DNA of 64,000 nucleotides from Arthrobacter sp. Hiyo4 (GTDB lineage: Bacteria > Actinomycetota > Actinomycetes > Actinomycetales > Micrococcaceae), in contig AP014718.1 of assembly GCA_002370555.1 (NCBI GenBank), forward strand, positions 3,534,001 to 3,598,000, read 5' to 3'. How positions within the stretch are numbered: the first letter of the stretch is position 1; each line of letters opens with the position of its first letter. Both the position numbers and the translations under genes were made by a program. This document shows positions 48,525 to 58,374 of the stretch, in pieces. The notes below the pieces were generated by a model. It was not told the DNA's origin, did no database searches, and saw only the letters and a list, made by a program, of their open reading frames with translations.

Positions 48525-49605
48525 TCAGACCCTGTCCAGTTTGGCGACACCGATTTTGGAGTCGGCCATCCCGTAGAACACAAACAGCTGGTCGCCGATT
48601 TTTTCGATCGCGGTGGGGAACACCACGTTCGGCACGATCCCGGAGATCTCGTCCTCGGTTTCGGGCGCCAACAACGGCTTGTCGCTGCGGGCGATGACCT
48701 TGGAGGGGTCGTCCGCGGAAAGGATCATGGCGGCGGCGGTGTAGTTGACGTTCTGCTGCTGCTCGAAGGCGGAGGCGGCCATCTTGCCGGCCACGCCGTG
48801 GTGGATCAGGAGCCAGCCTTCGTCCACGCGGATGGGGGGCGGGCCGCCACCGATCTTCAGTTCCTCGAAGGGGAACTCGCTGAGGGCCACCAGCCGGTGC
48901 TTGCCCATGTGGACCAGGTTGCGCAGGTCGCGTTCGACGTCGGCCACGGCCACGTAGGAGATCCAGATGCCGGGGCGGTTGTCCGTGACGCCGGAGGGCA
49001 GGTGCTCGCCTTCGCCGGGGCGGATCCAGCCCAGGTCCCACATAGGGCGGTGCAGCATGGCGTAGGAGGGCACGCCGTCGGGTCGTTCACCGGCTCCGGG
49101 AAGAACACCGCGTCCTTGTTGGGAAACAGGTTCAGGTCCATGGAGAGATCGGCCTGGTACTCGAAGAAGCAGGGGCCGAGGCGGTCCCAGTTCCGGAGGT
49201 CCTCGGAGTGGGCGAAGGCGAGTCGGGGCCCAGCGGGCCGTAGGCCACGTAGGTCATGAGGTGCTTGCCCAGGGCCGGCACCCAGGTGGTGCGCGGTCCT
49301 CGGTACCGGCGTTATTCATGCCGCGTTCCCAGCCCTCATCCGGGGCCAGGACCACTCCCTCGCGCTTCACGCCGGTGGGCACGCCGTCGTCGTTGACGAC
49401 CACTTTGGCGAGGCCCACGCGGGACACGTTACCGGTGGCAACAAGCCGCGGCAGCAAGTACAGCTCGCCGTCCGGGCCGCGGCCGCTGGCGGGGTTGAGG
49501 ACACCCTCGGCCTCGAAGTCGTTGCCGGCTCGGGGTCATGATGACGCCGGCGCGGGTGAGGGTGAAGGGGACAGTGGGGAGTGCAGAAGTGTGGGGGGAA
49601 GTCAT
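48525..49605 (-). CDS. GH130-family glycosidase/phosphorylase (several frame breaks)
   Basis: About 360 residues when reassembled. The GH130 order is visible: VLNPASGRGPDGELYLLPRL, GWERGMNNAGTEDR, KHLMTYVAYGPLGP, DLNLFPNKDAVFFPEPV, AMLHRPMWDLGW, KIGGGPPPIRVDEGWLLIHH and TAAAMILSADDPSKVIARSD. GH130 enzymes phosphorolyse or hydrolyse beta-mannosides, for example Man-beta-1,4-Glc(NAc) or beta-1,2-mannooligosaccharides. Breaks lie near 49520, 49290, 49220 and 49080. No signal peptide, so it is cytosolic and would process imported oligosaccharides. The ATG at 49605 follows three bases after the permease stop codon. Confidence 0.82.
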
Positions 49606-49608
49606 TGA

Positions 49609-50541
49609 TTAGCCCTTTACGCTGGAACCGATATTGGTGGAAATGAACTGGCGCTGGAAGAAAATGAACAGCGCGACGGCGGGCGCCGCCAGGACGCAGG
49701 CACCGGCAAGGATGGCGCCGAACGGGTTGCCGGCCTGGCCGGCGATGTTGGAGATGAAGTTGGCCAGGGACACGGCCAGGGGCTGCAGGGACTGCTCCTT
49801 GGTGACCAGGAACGGCCACAGGAACTCGTTCCACGGGCCGATAAAGGTCAGCAGCACCGCGGTGACAATGGCCGGTCGGACCAGCGGGATGGCGATCTGC
49901 CACAGGATCCGCAGCTCCGAGGCGCCATCGATCCGGGCCGCCTCAAACAGGGTTGAGGGCAGCTGGAGGAAGTACTGGCGGAACACAAACACCGCCGTGG
50001 AGTTGATGGCGAACGGCAGGATCATGCCCAGGAAGCTGTCCGCCAGGCCGTAATCGCGCACGATCATTACGTAGAGCGGGATGAGCAGCAGCTGGAACGG
50101 GATCATCTGCACCAGCAGCATCATGCCGAACACCATGCCGCGGCCGCGGAACTTCATCTGCGCCAAGGCATAGCCCACCAGCAGCCCGAAAATCACCGTA
50201 AAGAGGATGACGCCGCCGGTGAAGATGCCGGAGTTGAGCAGGCCGCGGAACAGGTTGATGGACTCGTTGATCTGCACATAGTTCGCGCCGGTGATGTTGG
50301 CCGGATTGGGAAACGCGCCGAAAATCGAGGTGTCCGGGGCAGTCTGCAGCGACCCGATGAGCATGTAGTAGAACGGGAAGAGGAACACGAAGGCGCCCAC
50401 GGCCAGCAGGATGAAGCTGCCCGCGCCCAGGTTGCGGCGCTTTTCGACGCCCGAGTCGGGACGAAGGACGGGTTCCGTTTGCTCGGGGAGCCGGCTCGGG
50501 TCGTCGTCGTTCTTGGCGTTTTGTGCGTTGGTGACGGACAT
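49609..50541 (-). CDS. ABC sugar transporter permease (MalG type)
   Basis: A 310-residue inner-membrane subunit with six helices. The EAA loop is FEAARIDGASELRILWQIAI followed by PLVRPAIVTA, which docks on the ATPase. A 45-residue hydrophilic N-terminus precedes the first helix (FILLAVGAFVFLFPFYYMLI). It imports oligosaccharides together with the MalF-type permease two bases upstream and the binding protein. No ATPase gene is present, so a shared MsiK-type ATPase elsewhere is expected, as in other actinobacteria. The frame is intact. Confidence 0.9.
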   Translation of the reverse strand: MSVTNAQNAKNDDDPSRLPEQTEPVLRPDSGVEKRRNLGAGSFILLAVGAFVFLFPFYYMLIGSLQTAPDTSIFGAFPNPANITGANYVQINESINLFRGLLNSGIFTGGVILFTVIFGLLVGYALAQMKFRGRGMVFGMMLLVQMIPFQLLLIPLYVMIVRDYGLADSFLGMILPFAINSTAVFVFRQYFLQLPSTLFEAARIDGASELRILWQIAIPLVRPAIVTAVLLTFIGPWNEFLWPFLVTKEQSLQPLAVSLANFISNIAGQAGNPFGAILAGACVLAAPAVALFIFFQRQFISTNIGSSVKG

Positions 50542-50543
50542 TC

Positions 50544-51506
50544 TCAGTCCTCCTTTCCGCCCACGAGGCGTTTCTGTATCAGGGCGATCATCAGGACGCC
50601 GATCACCAGGACCACGCCCAGTGCGGCCGCGACGTCGGGGTTACCCTGCAGGAGGCCACGCTGGTACATGATGAACACCGGGGAAGCCGAGGCCCCGTCC
50701 GGGCCGCCGCCGCCGGTCAGCAGGTACGGCTCGGTGAAGAGGTTCGCGCCGGTGATGGTGGCCAGCAGCGTGACCAGGACGCTGGCGGGCCGGACGCCGG
50801 GAACGGTGATGTTCCAGAACTGGACCCACTTGTTGCCGCCGTCCACGGATGCTGATTCGTACAGCTCATCGGGGATGTTCTGCAGCGCCGCGAGGTAGAG
50901 CAGGATGAAGAATCCCAGCTGTTTCCACGTCACGTACAGGGCCACGGTGGGCATGGCCAACCAGGAGTTGACCAGCCAGGATGGCGCCGGGCCAGCGGCC
51001 CCAGCACCGTGTTCAGAAGCCCGTTTTGCTGGAACAGGAACAGCCAGACACCAACGACGGCGACGCTCGCCGTCACGTACGGGACGTAGTAGCTGAGGCG
51101 GAAGAACGTCTTGAGCCGGGTCACGCGGTTCAGTGCGTTGGCCAGCAGCAGGGACAGGCCCACCGTCAACGGGACGTTAATGATCATGAAAACGCCGATG
51201 TTCAGGAACGAGCGCTGGACGGCGGGGTCTGACAGCACGGTGATGTAGTTATCGAACCCTACAAACGGCCGGTCCACCTTGACCCGTGGTGCCGTGAAGA
51301 AGAAATCGTGGAAGGAAATGTAGACGGCGTAGCCGAGGGGAACGCCAGGACGGCCAGTACGTAGATGACGTAGGGGCGCTGAACAACAGGCCCAGCGGCT
51401 GGGGGCCCAGGAAGTTCTTACGTTTCCCGGGCACCAGCCGCCGGTCCGCCGTTCCACCAGCCGGTTTCCCCGTGACGGGGTTCCCACTAGAAGAGCGGAC
51501 TGACAT
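50544..51506 (-). CDS. ABC sugar transporter permease (MalF type), two frame breaks
   Basis: About 320 residues after repair near 51350 and 50985. The N-terminus runs KRKNFLGPQPLGLLFSAP into YAVYISFHDFFF. The central block FVGFDNYITVLSDPAVQRSF is the family's periplasmic loop, and the EAA loop is LYESASVDGGNKWVQFWNIT followed by VPGVRPA. ATG at 51506. It pairs with the MalG-type permease and lies 12 bases after the binding-protein gene. Confidence 0.85.
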
Positions 51507-51518
51507 TGGGGGTCACCG

Positions 51519-52824
51519 CTACTTCTGGGCTACCAGTTGGTTGATCTTGTCCGCCGCGTCCTTGAACGAGGTGTCGATGCTTTCGTTCCCGAAGATCACG
51601 GCCTTGGCGTAGGCGGTGCGGAAGGTCTGCCACACTTCAACGGAGTTGGCGATGTTGGGACCTCCACGGTCCGCGCGGCCTGCTCGGCGAACTGGGTGTA
51701 CGCCGGGTTCTTGGCGAAGTAGTCCGCGTAGACCGTGGGAAGGTCCTTGCGCATGGGCATCTGGCCGGTGTCGGTCAGCAGCTTGCCGTCCTGCTCCTGG
51801 CTCGTGGCGAACTTCATGACCTCCCAGGCGGTGCCCTGGTTCTCGCAGGCCGAGTACATGGCCACGTTCTTGGCGTCGGAGAAGGTTGAGGCATCAGCCT
51901 TGGCTGCGGCAGCGGGGACCGGGACTGCGCCCCAGTTCACCTTGTCCTTGTAGGCGGCAATGGCCCACGGACCGGCCATGGACATGGCCGCCTTGCCCTC
52001 GGCGAATGAATCGCCCTGGTAGACCTCCTTGGAGGCGAGGTTCTCCTTGTAGAGCGTCTCGAACATGGTGGCCACCTGCTTGCCCTCCTCGCTGTCGAAC
52101 GTTGCCTTGCCGTCCTTCACCAGCGGGGTGCCGTCGGAGTTGGCAGCGTAGAAGGAGTAGAAGTCGAACCAGGACTGGAAGAAGTCACTGGCCGGTGAGG
52201 GCCACATGGCGTTGGTGGCAGCACCGGAGGACACCAGGGTCCGAGCGGTGTCCAGCAGTTCCTGGTGGGTCCCCAGCTTCGGGCTTTCCGGATCCAGCCC
52301 TGCCTTGGCAAAAATGTCCTTGTTGTAGAACAGGACTACGGGATTGGACTTCCACGGCAGCTGGTACAGCTTGCCGTCCGCGGACTTGTACTGGTCCGCC
52401 AGGTTGCCGGTGCGGTCCTTGATGTACTGGAGCCCGTCCGGGAACTCGTCCAGGGCCACCAAACCGCCCTGCTTCTGGAACTGGGGAACTGCCACGGGTG
52501 CGGTGTTGAAGACCAAGCAGGGCGCGTTGCCGGCCGTGATGGCTGCGCCGATGACCTCCTCGGAGCTCTTGCCGGCAGGGATCTCCTGCGCATCGATCTT
52601 CTCGTCCGGGTGGGCGGAGTTCCAGGACTCCACCATGGCCTTTCCCCACTTAACCTCGAACTCGTTGTTGGAGTACCAGATCTTGATGGGGCCCTTGGCG
52701 GTGGTGGCGGAGCCGGAACCGCCATCACCGCCCCTCCGCTGCCGCCGCAGGCAGCCAGGCCTGCCCCCATTACGGTCAGGGCGGCCACTGACAATATTCG
52801 CGTTGCTTTGGTAAAGCGCTTCAT
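51519..52824 (-). CDS. ABC transporter sugar-binding lipoprotein (two frame breaks)
   Basis: About 435 residues. The signal peptide ILSVAALTVMGAGLAACGG has a lipobox (LAAC), so the protein is anchored outside the membrane. The family 1 solute-binding fold follows: EKIDAQEIPAGKSSEEVIGA, LYQLPWKSNPVVLFYNKDIF and DSFAEGKAAMSMAGPWAIAA. Breaks near 52725 and 51655. The repaired end reads SIDTSFKDAADKINQLVAQK. It is the first structural gene of the glycan operon, with the LacI-type regulator encoded upstream on the same strand. Confidence 0.87.
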
Positions 52825-52898
52825 TGCGACTCCTTGGTACCGGTCCCGGTGGGGATCTGCGACTGGTTGGTGTTCTTTTTTGCTTGCTTGGGGGATTG

Positions 52899-53936
52899 CT
52901 ACGGTGCTGGCTGGGTGGTTATGGATGGGGCGCGGCCGGTGGAGGCGCGGACCAGCAGGAAGGGTGCCTGCAGGTCCGTATCCTCACCGGAGTGGGTGCC
53001 GTTGAGTTGGTCCAGGAGGGCCTGCGCGGCAACTCTGCCCCAGCGCATGGGGTCAGTGGAGATAGTGGTGAGTGGCGGGTTGAGGTACTGGGTGAACTCT
53101 GCGTTGTCGTAGCCGGTGACTGACAGGTCACCTGGGACGTTCAGGCCCTGGGACTGGGCGAAGGACTGGCCGGACGTCGCCATGAGGTCGTTCGCATAGA
53201 CAATCGCGGTGGGGCGGTCCGGCCGGCGGAGCAGTTCCGCGGTGGCGGCCACTCCCCCGGGCGCCGTGAAGTCAGCCTCCGCGAACAGGTCCGCTGCCAG
53301 GCCGGCAGCGGCCATGGCCGCTTCCCAGGCCCGGCGGCGGCTGCGGCCGTGGATGTATTCCTGGGCGCCGCCCACATGGCCGATCCGCACGTGCCCCAGG
53401 GCCAGCAGATGTTCGACGGCGGCCGTGATGCCATCCGTGTCATCCATGGACACCGCGGGGAAGGGTGAGTCCGAATCCGGCCTGTTGAGCGTGACGGCCG
53501 GCAGCTTGAGCTCGCGCAGCAGGCCGATCCGGGAATCGTTGTGCCGCACATCGGTCAGGATCACGCCGTCCACGCGGCCGCCGTCGGCAAGTTTGCGGTA
53601 GGCCCGCTCTTCGGCGCCGGGGGCGGTGGCAACGCTCAGGACCAGCGTGTAATCGTGCTCGGCGAGGGTCGTTTCGATGCCCGCAATGAACGCCGGGAAG
53701 AACGGGTCCGTGCCGAGGAGCTTGGGGTCGCGGGCCACCACCAGGCCCAGCGCGTAGGCCTTCGCGGAGGACAGGCCCTTGGCGCGGAGGCTCGGCTTCC
53801 AGCCAAGCTCTTTGGCGACCTGCAGGATCCGGCCACGGGTGGCGTCGCTGACGCCGGGCTGGTTGTTCAGCGCATACGAAACAGCACCTTTGCTGACGCC
53901 TGCCGCATGGGCGACGTCGCTGATGGTTACTGCCAT
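52899..53936 (-). CDS. LacI-family transcriptional regulator
   Basis: A 345-residue repressor. The headpiece VTISDVAHAAGVSKGAVSYA and LNNQPGVSDATRGRILQVAK gives the helix-turn-helix and hinge. The ligand domain has the usual periplasmic-binding-like layout (VILTDVRHNDSRIGLL, IGHVGGAQEYIHGRSRRRAW and PTAIVYANDLMATSGQSFA). Two palindromic sites with a central AACCGGTT lie 40-80 bases before its start, so it probably represses itself and the downstream ABC/GH130 genes. The inducer is probably the imported oligosaccharide. The frame is intact. Confidence 0.9.
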   Translation of the reverse strand: MAVTISDVAHAAGVSKGAVSYALNNQPGVSDATRGRILQVAKELGWKPSLRAKGLSSAKAYALGLVVARDPKLLGTDPFFPAFIAGIETTLAEHDYTLVLSVATAPGAEERAYRKLADGGRVDGVILTDVRHNDSRIGLLRELKLPAVTLNRPDSDSPFPAVSMDDTDGITAAVEHLLALGHVRIGHVGGAQEYIHGRSRRRAWEAAMAAAGLAADLFAEADFTAPGGVAATAELLRRPDRPTAIVYANDLMATSGQSFAQSQGLNVPGDLSVTGYDNAEFTQYLNPPLTTISTDPMRWGRVAAQALLDQLNGTHSGEDTDLQAPFLLVRASTGRAPSITTQPAP

Positions 53937-53975
53937 GATGAGGGGCCCTTCGGGTTTCGGGTCCGTGACTCACGC

Positions 53976-53993
53976 CACTGAACCGGTTCAGTG
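53976..53993. promoter_or_regulatory. LacI-family operator 1
   Basis: CACTGAACCGGTTCAGTG is a perfect 18-bp palindrome with a central CCGG, typical for LacI-type regulators. It lies 40 bases upstream of the regulator start. Confidence 0.8.
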
Positions 53994-54000
53994 GGCTCTA

Positions 54001-54014
54001 CTTAACCGGTTCAG
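54001..54014. promoter_or_regulatory. LacI-family operator 2
   Basis: CTTAACCGGTTCAG is a second, slightly imperfect copy of the operator. The two centres are about 23 bases apart, about two helical turns, so they lie on the same DNA face and could bind cooperatively. Confidence 0.7.
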
Positions 54015-54084
54015 CTGAACGATGTCAAGCGCCCGCCTGATCTACAGATGCGAATCGCGGCACGCCGGGCACGCTTTTGGACCA

Positions 54085-54126
54085 CGACGGCGGGCCTCCG
54101 CGTGATTCCGGGGGACCCCGCCGTCG
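54085..54126. terminator. Hairpin downstream of the LLM oxidoreductase gene
   Basis: CGACGGCGGG (54085-54094) and CCCGCCGTCG (54117-54126) form a perfect 10-bp stem. It lies about 60 bases after the oxidoreductase stop and upstream of the LacI operators, so it may separate the two transcription units. Otherwise the 54015-54189 stretch shows nothing recognisable. Confidence 0.5.
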
Positions 54127-54189
54127 GGCTTTCTAAAAAGGGTGCTTGGCGTGACTCGGGCGAGTCCCCGCTTGCTGGTGGCGCGGGAC

Positions 54190-55177
54190 CTAGACCCGGG
54201 CCAGCCCGGCAACCTCCGCCAGCAGTTCCACGGAGCGAATCCTGGCCTCGGTGCCGGTATTCTGGTGCGCCACGATGAGTTCGTCGGCGTCGGAGTGCTT
54301 GGCGAACTCCTCGAGGTAGTCGTTCACAACCTCCGGGGTGCCGATGGCCGAGTACGCCATCATCTGCGAGACGTGCTGGCCCTGCGGGGAGTCCAGGATC
54401 ATGTCCGCTTCGTCGTCGGTGAACTCGCGTCCGCCGCCAAAGAACAGACCGACGCGGGCGCGCAGCGTGGCCCGGAAAGCCGCCTGCGCCTCGGCGGCGG
54501 TATCCGCGGCAATGACGTTGACGCCGGCGATCACGTGGGGTGCGTCCAGCTGCGCCGACGGCTTGAATTCCCGGCGGTACACGGCCACAGCATCTTGCAG
54601 GGCGTTGGGCGCGAAGTGCGACGCGAACGCGTAGGGCAGGCCCATCTGGGCCGCAAGCCGCGCGCCGAACAGCGACGATCCGAGGATGTACAGCGGAACG
54701 TTTGTGCCCTTGCCGGGCGTGGCCTCCACGCCCTGGATCCGGGTGGGGCCGGTGAGGTAACCCTGCAGTTCCAGGACGTCCTGCGGGAACCTGTCGGCGG
54801 ACATCGGGTCCCGCCGCAGCGCCCGCATCGTGTTCTGGTCGCTGCCGGGGCGCGCCCAGGCCAAGGTCGATCCGGCCGGGGTGGAGCGTTTCCAGAGTGC
54901 CGAACTGCTCGGCGATGGTCAGCGGCGAGTGGTTGGGCAGCATGACGCCGCCGGCGCCGAGCCTGATGGTCTTGGTGTGCGCTGCCACGTGGGCGATCAG
55001 CACGCTCGTGGCAGAGGAAGCGATGGCTGACATGTTGTGGTGCTCGGCGTACCAGATCCGGCGGTATCCCAGTTCCTCGGCCCGCTGCGCCATGGCAACG
55101 CTGCCCGCGAAACTCTCCGCCGCCGTCTGGCCCTTGCCGATGGTTGCCAGATCAAGAATGGAGAGCGGAAGAGTCAC
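54190..55177 (-). CDS. LLM-class (luciferase-like) flavin-dependent oxidoreductase (one frame break)
   Basis: About 329 residues after repair near 54850. [20 protein letters not shown] at the N-terminus, [40 protein letters not shown] and the [14 protein letters not shown] junction are typical of the MsnO8/luciferase-like group that uses FMNH2 or F420. [20 protein letters not shown] is a further family block. No neighbour indicates a substrate. Confidence 0.83.
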
Positions 55178-55363
55178 GTCGGTGCCGGCCTTTCAATGCG
55201 TTGCGTAGGGTGGGCCGGCCGGGTCGCGGCGGCCACACTGTGCACAACGACGGCGGCGGCCGGGTTATTTCTGCAGGCTGCGGTGGGGTGGCCCACACCG
55301 TTGTGCAGGGCGGCAGGCCGGCGGGTGCACAGGCCGGATGGGCAAACAGCAGGGTTGCGTCCC

Positions 55364-56090
55364 CTACTTCAACTTGAAGTTGGCGCTGATGGAGCCGCCG
55401 TCAGCGGCCTTCATCGTGAGCTGGTAGCAGGTGCCTGCGGGAGTCTTCCAGTTGTAGATGAACTGGCCCCGGTGGCGTCGTAGCGGAGCGACGTGCTGCC
55501 GGTGGTGGTCGATTTCATCAACCAGGACAGCCAGTGAGCAGGTGACCCTGGCCATCGTGAATGACATCAGGCTGGGATCCGTGATCTCGGTGGCACCGGC
55601 ATACACTTCGAACTTTGCCGGAGCTGTGCTGCCGCCCTTCACGGTGTTCAGCACACTGTTCAGGTCGATGGGCTGGTAGAAGCCCTTAAGGGTCCAGGCC
55701 AGGACTGTGTAGGGCTGCGTGACGGTGGTGGTGTTGCCCGCTTTGTCGGTGGCCGTGGCCGTCAGGGTGCGGGTACCGACTGCAGTGGAGTAACCCCTGA
55801 CGGCGGACGTGCCATCGAGCCGGGCAGGCGTCCGAGGCTGTGCAGCCGGGCGGGGCAGGAGTGGAACCGAAGCAGCCCTTCCCCAGGGTTGAGGTGAAGC
55901 CAACTTCCGGAGCGGTCTTGTCGATCTTGAAGCTGGCTGAAGCCGCTCCGGAGGGCCTGACATTTCCGGCGACGTCGGTGAATGCGGGGCTCTGGACGAC
56001 GACGGCGGAGGCCTCGCCACTGGAGGTCACCGTTTTCGTCGCCGAAGCCGGGCCGGAGGTTGCTTCTGTGGCGCGCCGTCTCCGCCTGTT
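55364..56090 (-). pseudogene. 5'-truncated secreted protein with PxKF domain
   Basis: The C-terminal part is a PxKF domain: GFYQPIDLNSVLNTVKGGST with APAKFEVY, and a final GQFIYNWKTPAGTCYQLTMK before DGGSISANFKLK. Upstream are Ig-like/HYR-type segments (FTDVAGNVRPSGAASASFKI, ATATDKAGNTTTVTQPYTV). Frame breaks lie near 55830 and 55480. Reading upstream, the protein frame runs toward the start of the divergent TetR gene at 56135 without a start codon or signal peptide, so the N-terminus is missing. Full-length relatives are large surface proteins. The truncation is probably real, since it is not a one-base defect. Confidence 0.6.
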
Positions 56091-56134
56091 CCCGGAAAGT
56101 GCGCTCCTGGCGGGTTTGGCAATAGTCTGGCCAG

Positions 56135-56761
56135 ATGGGGACAAATACCGTGAACTCCGGCGAACAGATCGATAGGCAGTCGCGCATTCTCGAGGCGGCG
56201 CTCGATCTGCTGTCGCGCCACGGCATCTCAGGCGTGAGCATGCGTGCCGTGGCGCGCGGGGCCGGCGTGGCACTGGGCCTTGTGAACTACTACTACGACG
56301 ATAAAACGAGCCTGATCCGGGCAGCCCTGGACCGCGTGGACGAGCAGGACCTCCAACTGGTGGCCCAGGACCCATCGTTGACGCCGGACGAACAGCTCCG
56401 GAGGGCCCTGCGGCGGGTTGCCGGCGCCGAGCTGCTGACCACCCGGTACCTATCCCTGCGCCTGCACCTGTGGGCCCTCGCCCAAGCCGACGAAGGCTAT
56501 GCCGAGATCAACGCTGCGGCATTCGACCGGTACCTCGACGGCGTTGCCGCCCTCGTATCCAACGCCAAACCAGAACTCTCCTGGGAGGAATGCCGGGAGC
56601 GGGCAGCGGACATCGTCGTCATACAGAACGGCATGTGGCTGACATCGCTTCTGGGCGTGGACAACGCCTCCATCCAGCGCAGCATCGCCCGCACGGAGGA
56701 GATCGCCTTCGCCCCGAGCCGCAGGAGTACCAGCGGGGACGCAGCACTCAGGGAACTCTGA
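56135..56761 (+). CDS. TetR-family regulator (BetI-like)
   Basis: A 208-residue repressor. The N-terminal helix-turn-helix is RILEAALDLLSRHGISGVSM followed by RAVARGAGVALGLVNYYYDD, and the alpha-helical ligand domain contains a TTRYLSLRLHLWALAQADEG segment. Its position before an aldehyde dehydrogenase/GMC oxidoreductase pair recalls BetI, the choline-responsive repressor. Two GAACGAGCGTTC-like palindromes lie between it and the dehydrogenase gene. The frame is intact. Confidence 0.83.
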   Translation: MGTNTVNSGEQIDRQSRILEAALDLLSRHGISGVSMRAVARGAGVALGLVNYYYDDKTSLIRAALDRVDEQDLQLVAQDPSLTPDEQLRRALRRVAGAELLTTRYLSLRLHLWALAQADEGYAEINAAAFDRYLDGVAALVSNAKPELSWEECRERAADIVVIQNGMWLTSLLGVDNASIQRSIARTEEIAFAPSRRSTSGDAALREL

Positions 56762-56798
56762 AGCACACGCCACATGGCAGTGCCGTAGGCGCGTCACA

Positions 56799-56839
56799 CT
56801 TGAACGAGCGTTCAAGAAAGTATTGAACACTCGTTCAAC
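56799..56839. promoter_or_regulatory. Two TetR-type operators upstream of the aldehyde dehydrogenase
   Basis: CTTGAACGAGCGTTCAAG (56799-56816) is a near-perfect palindrome and ATTGAACACTCGTTCAACT (56822-56840) is a second, weaker copy, with centres about 23 bases apart. Their position just before the dehydrogenase start favours repression of the whole cluster by the TetR protein. Confidence 0.75.
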
Positions 56840-56858
56840 TTCAATTACTGTCCTCGGT

Positions 56859-58374
56859 ATGACTTACGCCACAACGTCTCATGACGTGACAGCATCCACC
56901 CTCTTCATCAACGGCTCGTGGGAACCAGCCGCCTCCGGCGCGGTTCGCAACATCCGCAACCCCGCCGACGGCGAGCTGGCCGCCACAGTGTCCGAGGCCG
57001 GCCGGGAAGACGCCGAGCGCGCCATCGCCGCAGCCCGTGCAGCCTTCGACTCCGGAATCTGGTCAAATGTCACGGCACCCGAACGCGGTACCTTCCTGCT
57101 CAAAGTCGCCGCCGGACTGCGCGAACGCCGGGAAAATTCGCCCGCGCGGAGTCGCTGGACACCGGCAAGCGCATGGTCGAAAGCCGCATCGACATGGACG
57201 ACATCGCCGCCTGCTTCGAATATTTCGGACGGCTGGCCGGGCAGCATTCGGGCCGCATGGTCGACGCCGGGAACCCCGCCGTCGTCAGCAAGATCGTCTA
57301 CGAACCCGTGGGCGTCTGCGGCCTGATTACTCCGTGGAACTACCCGTTGCTCCAGGCCGCGTGGAAGATCGCACCCGCGCTGGCCGCGGGCTGCACCTTC
57401 GTTCTTAAGCCCTCCGAACTGACCCCTTCCACCGCCATCCTGGCCATGCAGCTGCTGCAGGACCTCGGCCTGCCGGACGGCGTCGCCAACCTTGTGACCG
57501 GACCCGGCGCGCAGGCGGGCGCACCGCTCTCGGAACACCCCGCCGTCGACCTGGTCTCCTTTACCGGCGGACTGGAAACCGGCAAGCGCATCGCCGCGGC
57601 AGCCGCCGGCACCGTGAAAAAGGTGGCACTGGAGCTGGGCGGAAAGAACCCCAACGTCGTGTTCGCGGACGCGGACTTCGACGCCGCCGTCGACAACGCC
57701 CTGAACGGCGCCTTCGTCCACTCCGGACAGGTCTGCTCGGCAGGGGCGCGCCTGGTGGTGGAGGAGTCCATCGCGGATCGCTTCGTGGACGAGCTGGTCC
57801 GGCGCGCACAGGACATCAAGCTGGGCGGCCCGTTCGACGAGGCTGCAGAAACCGGGCCGCTGATCTCCGCAGCCCACAGGGAGAAGGTCCACGCCTACGT
57901 CCAGCGCGGCATCCAGGAGGGTGCGCGGGTGCGGTGCGGCGGCGCGGCGCCGGCGGGGAAAAGTACGACGGCGGCTTCTACTACCAGCCCACCGTCCTGG
58001 ACCGCGTGACAAGGGGCATGTCCGTGGTCGTCGACGAGGCCTTCGGCCCGGTGGTGACCGTGGAGACTTTCCGCACCGAGGAAGAAGCCGTGGCCACCGC
58101 CAACGACACCATCTACGGACTGGCCGGCGCCGTCTGGACCCAGGACGCCGGAAAGGCACAGCGCGTGGCATCCCGGCTGCGGCACGGAACGGTCTGGATC
58201 AACGACTACCACCCCTACCTTCCCCAGGCCGAGTGGGGAGGCTTCGGCCAGTCCGGCGTCGGCCGAGAGCTGGGCCCCACCGGCCTGGCCGAATACCAGG
58301 AAGCCAAGCACATCTACCAGAACACCAGCCCGCAGGTCACCGGCTGGTTCGCGGACCACGGCAAGGAGAACTAG
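56859..58374 (+). CDS. betB: Betaine-aldehyde dehydrogenase-like aldehyde dehydrogenase (two frame breaks)
   Basis: About 505 residues after repair near 57135 and 57955. GLITPWNYPLLQAAWKIAPA is the oxyanion-site asparagine block, VKKVALELGGKNPNVVFADA contains the general-base Glu, and FVHSGQVCSAGARLVVEESI the nucleophilic Cys. EWGGFGQSGVGRELGPTGLA fits BetB/GbsA-type enzymes that oxidise betaine aldehyde to glycine betaine with NAD+. It is preceded by two TetR operators and followed directly by the GMC oxidoreductase gene (stop TAG then ATG). Related omega-aminoaldehydes could be substrates. Confidence 0.85.

Noticed and set aside
55242..55310. Inverted repeat TGCACAACG...CGTTGTGCA as an attachment site or terminator
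   Set aside because: Arms are only nine bases with a 51-base loop and no other supporting feature, so chance is likely.
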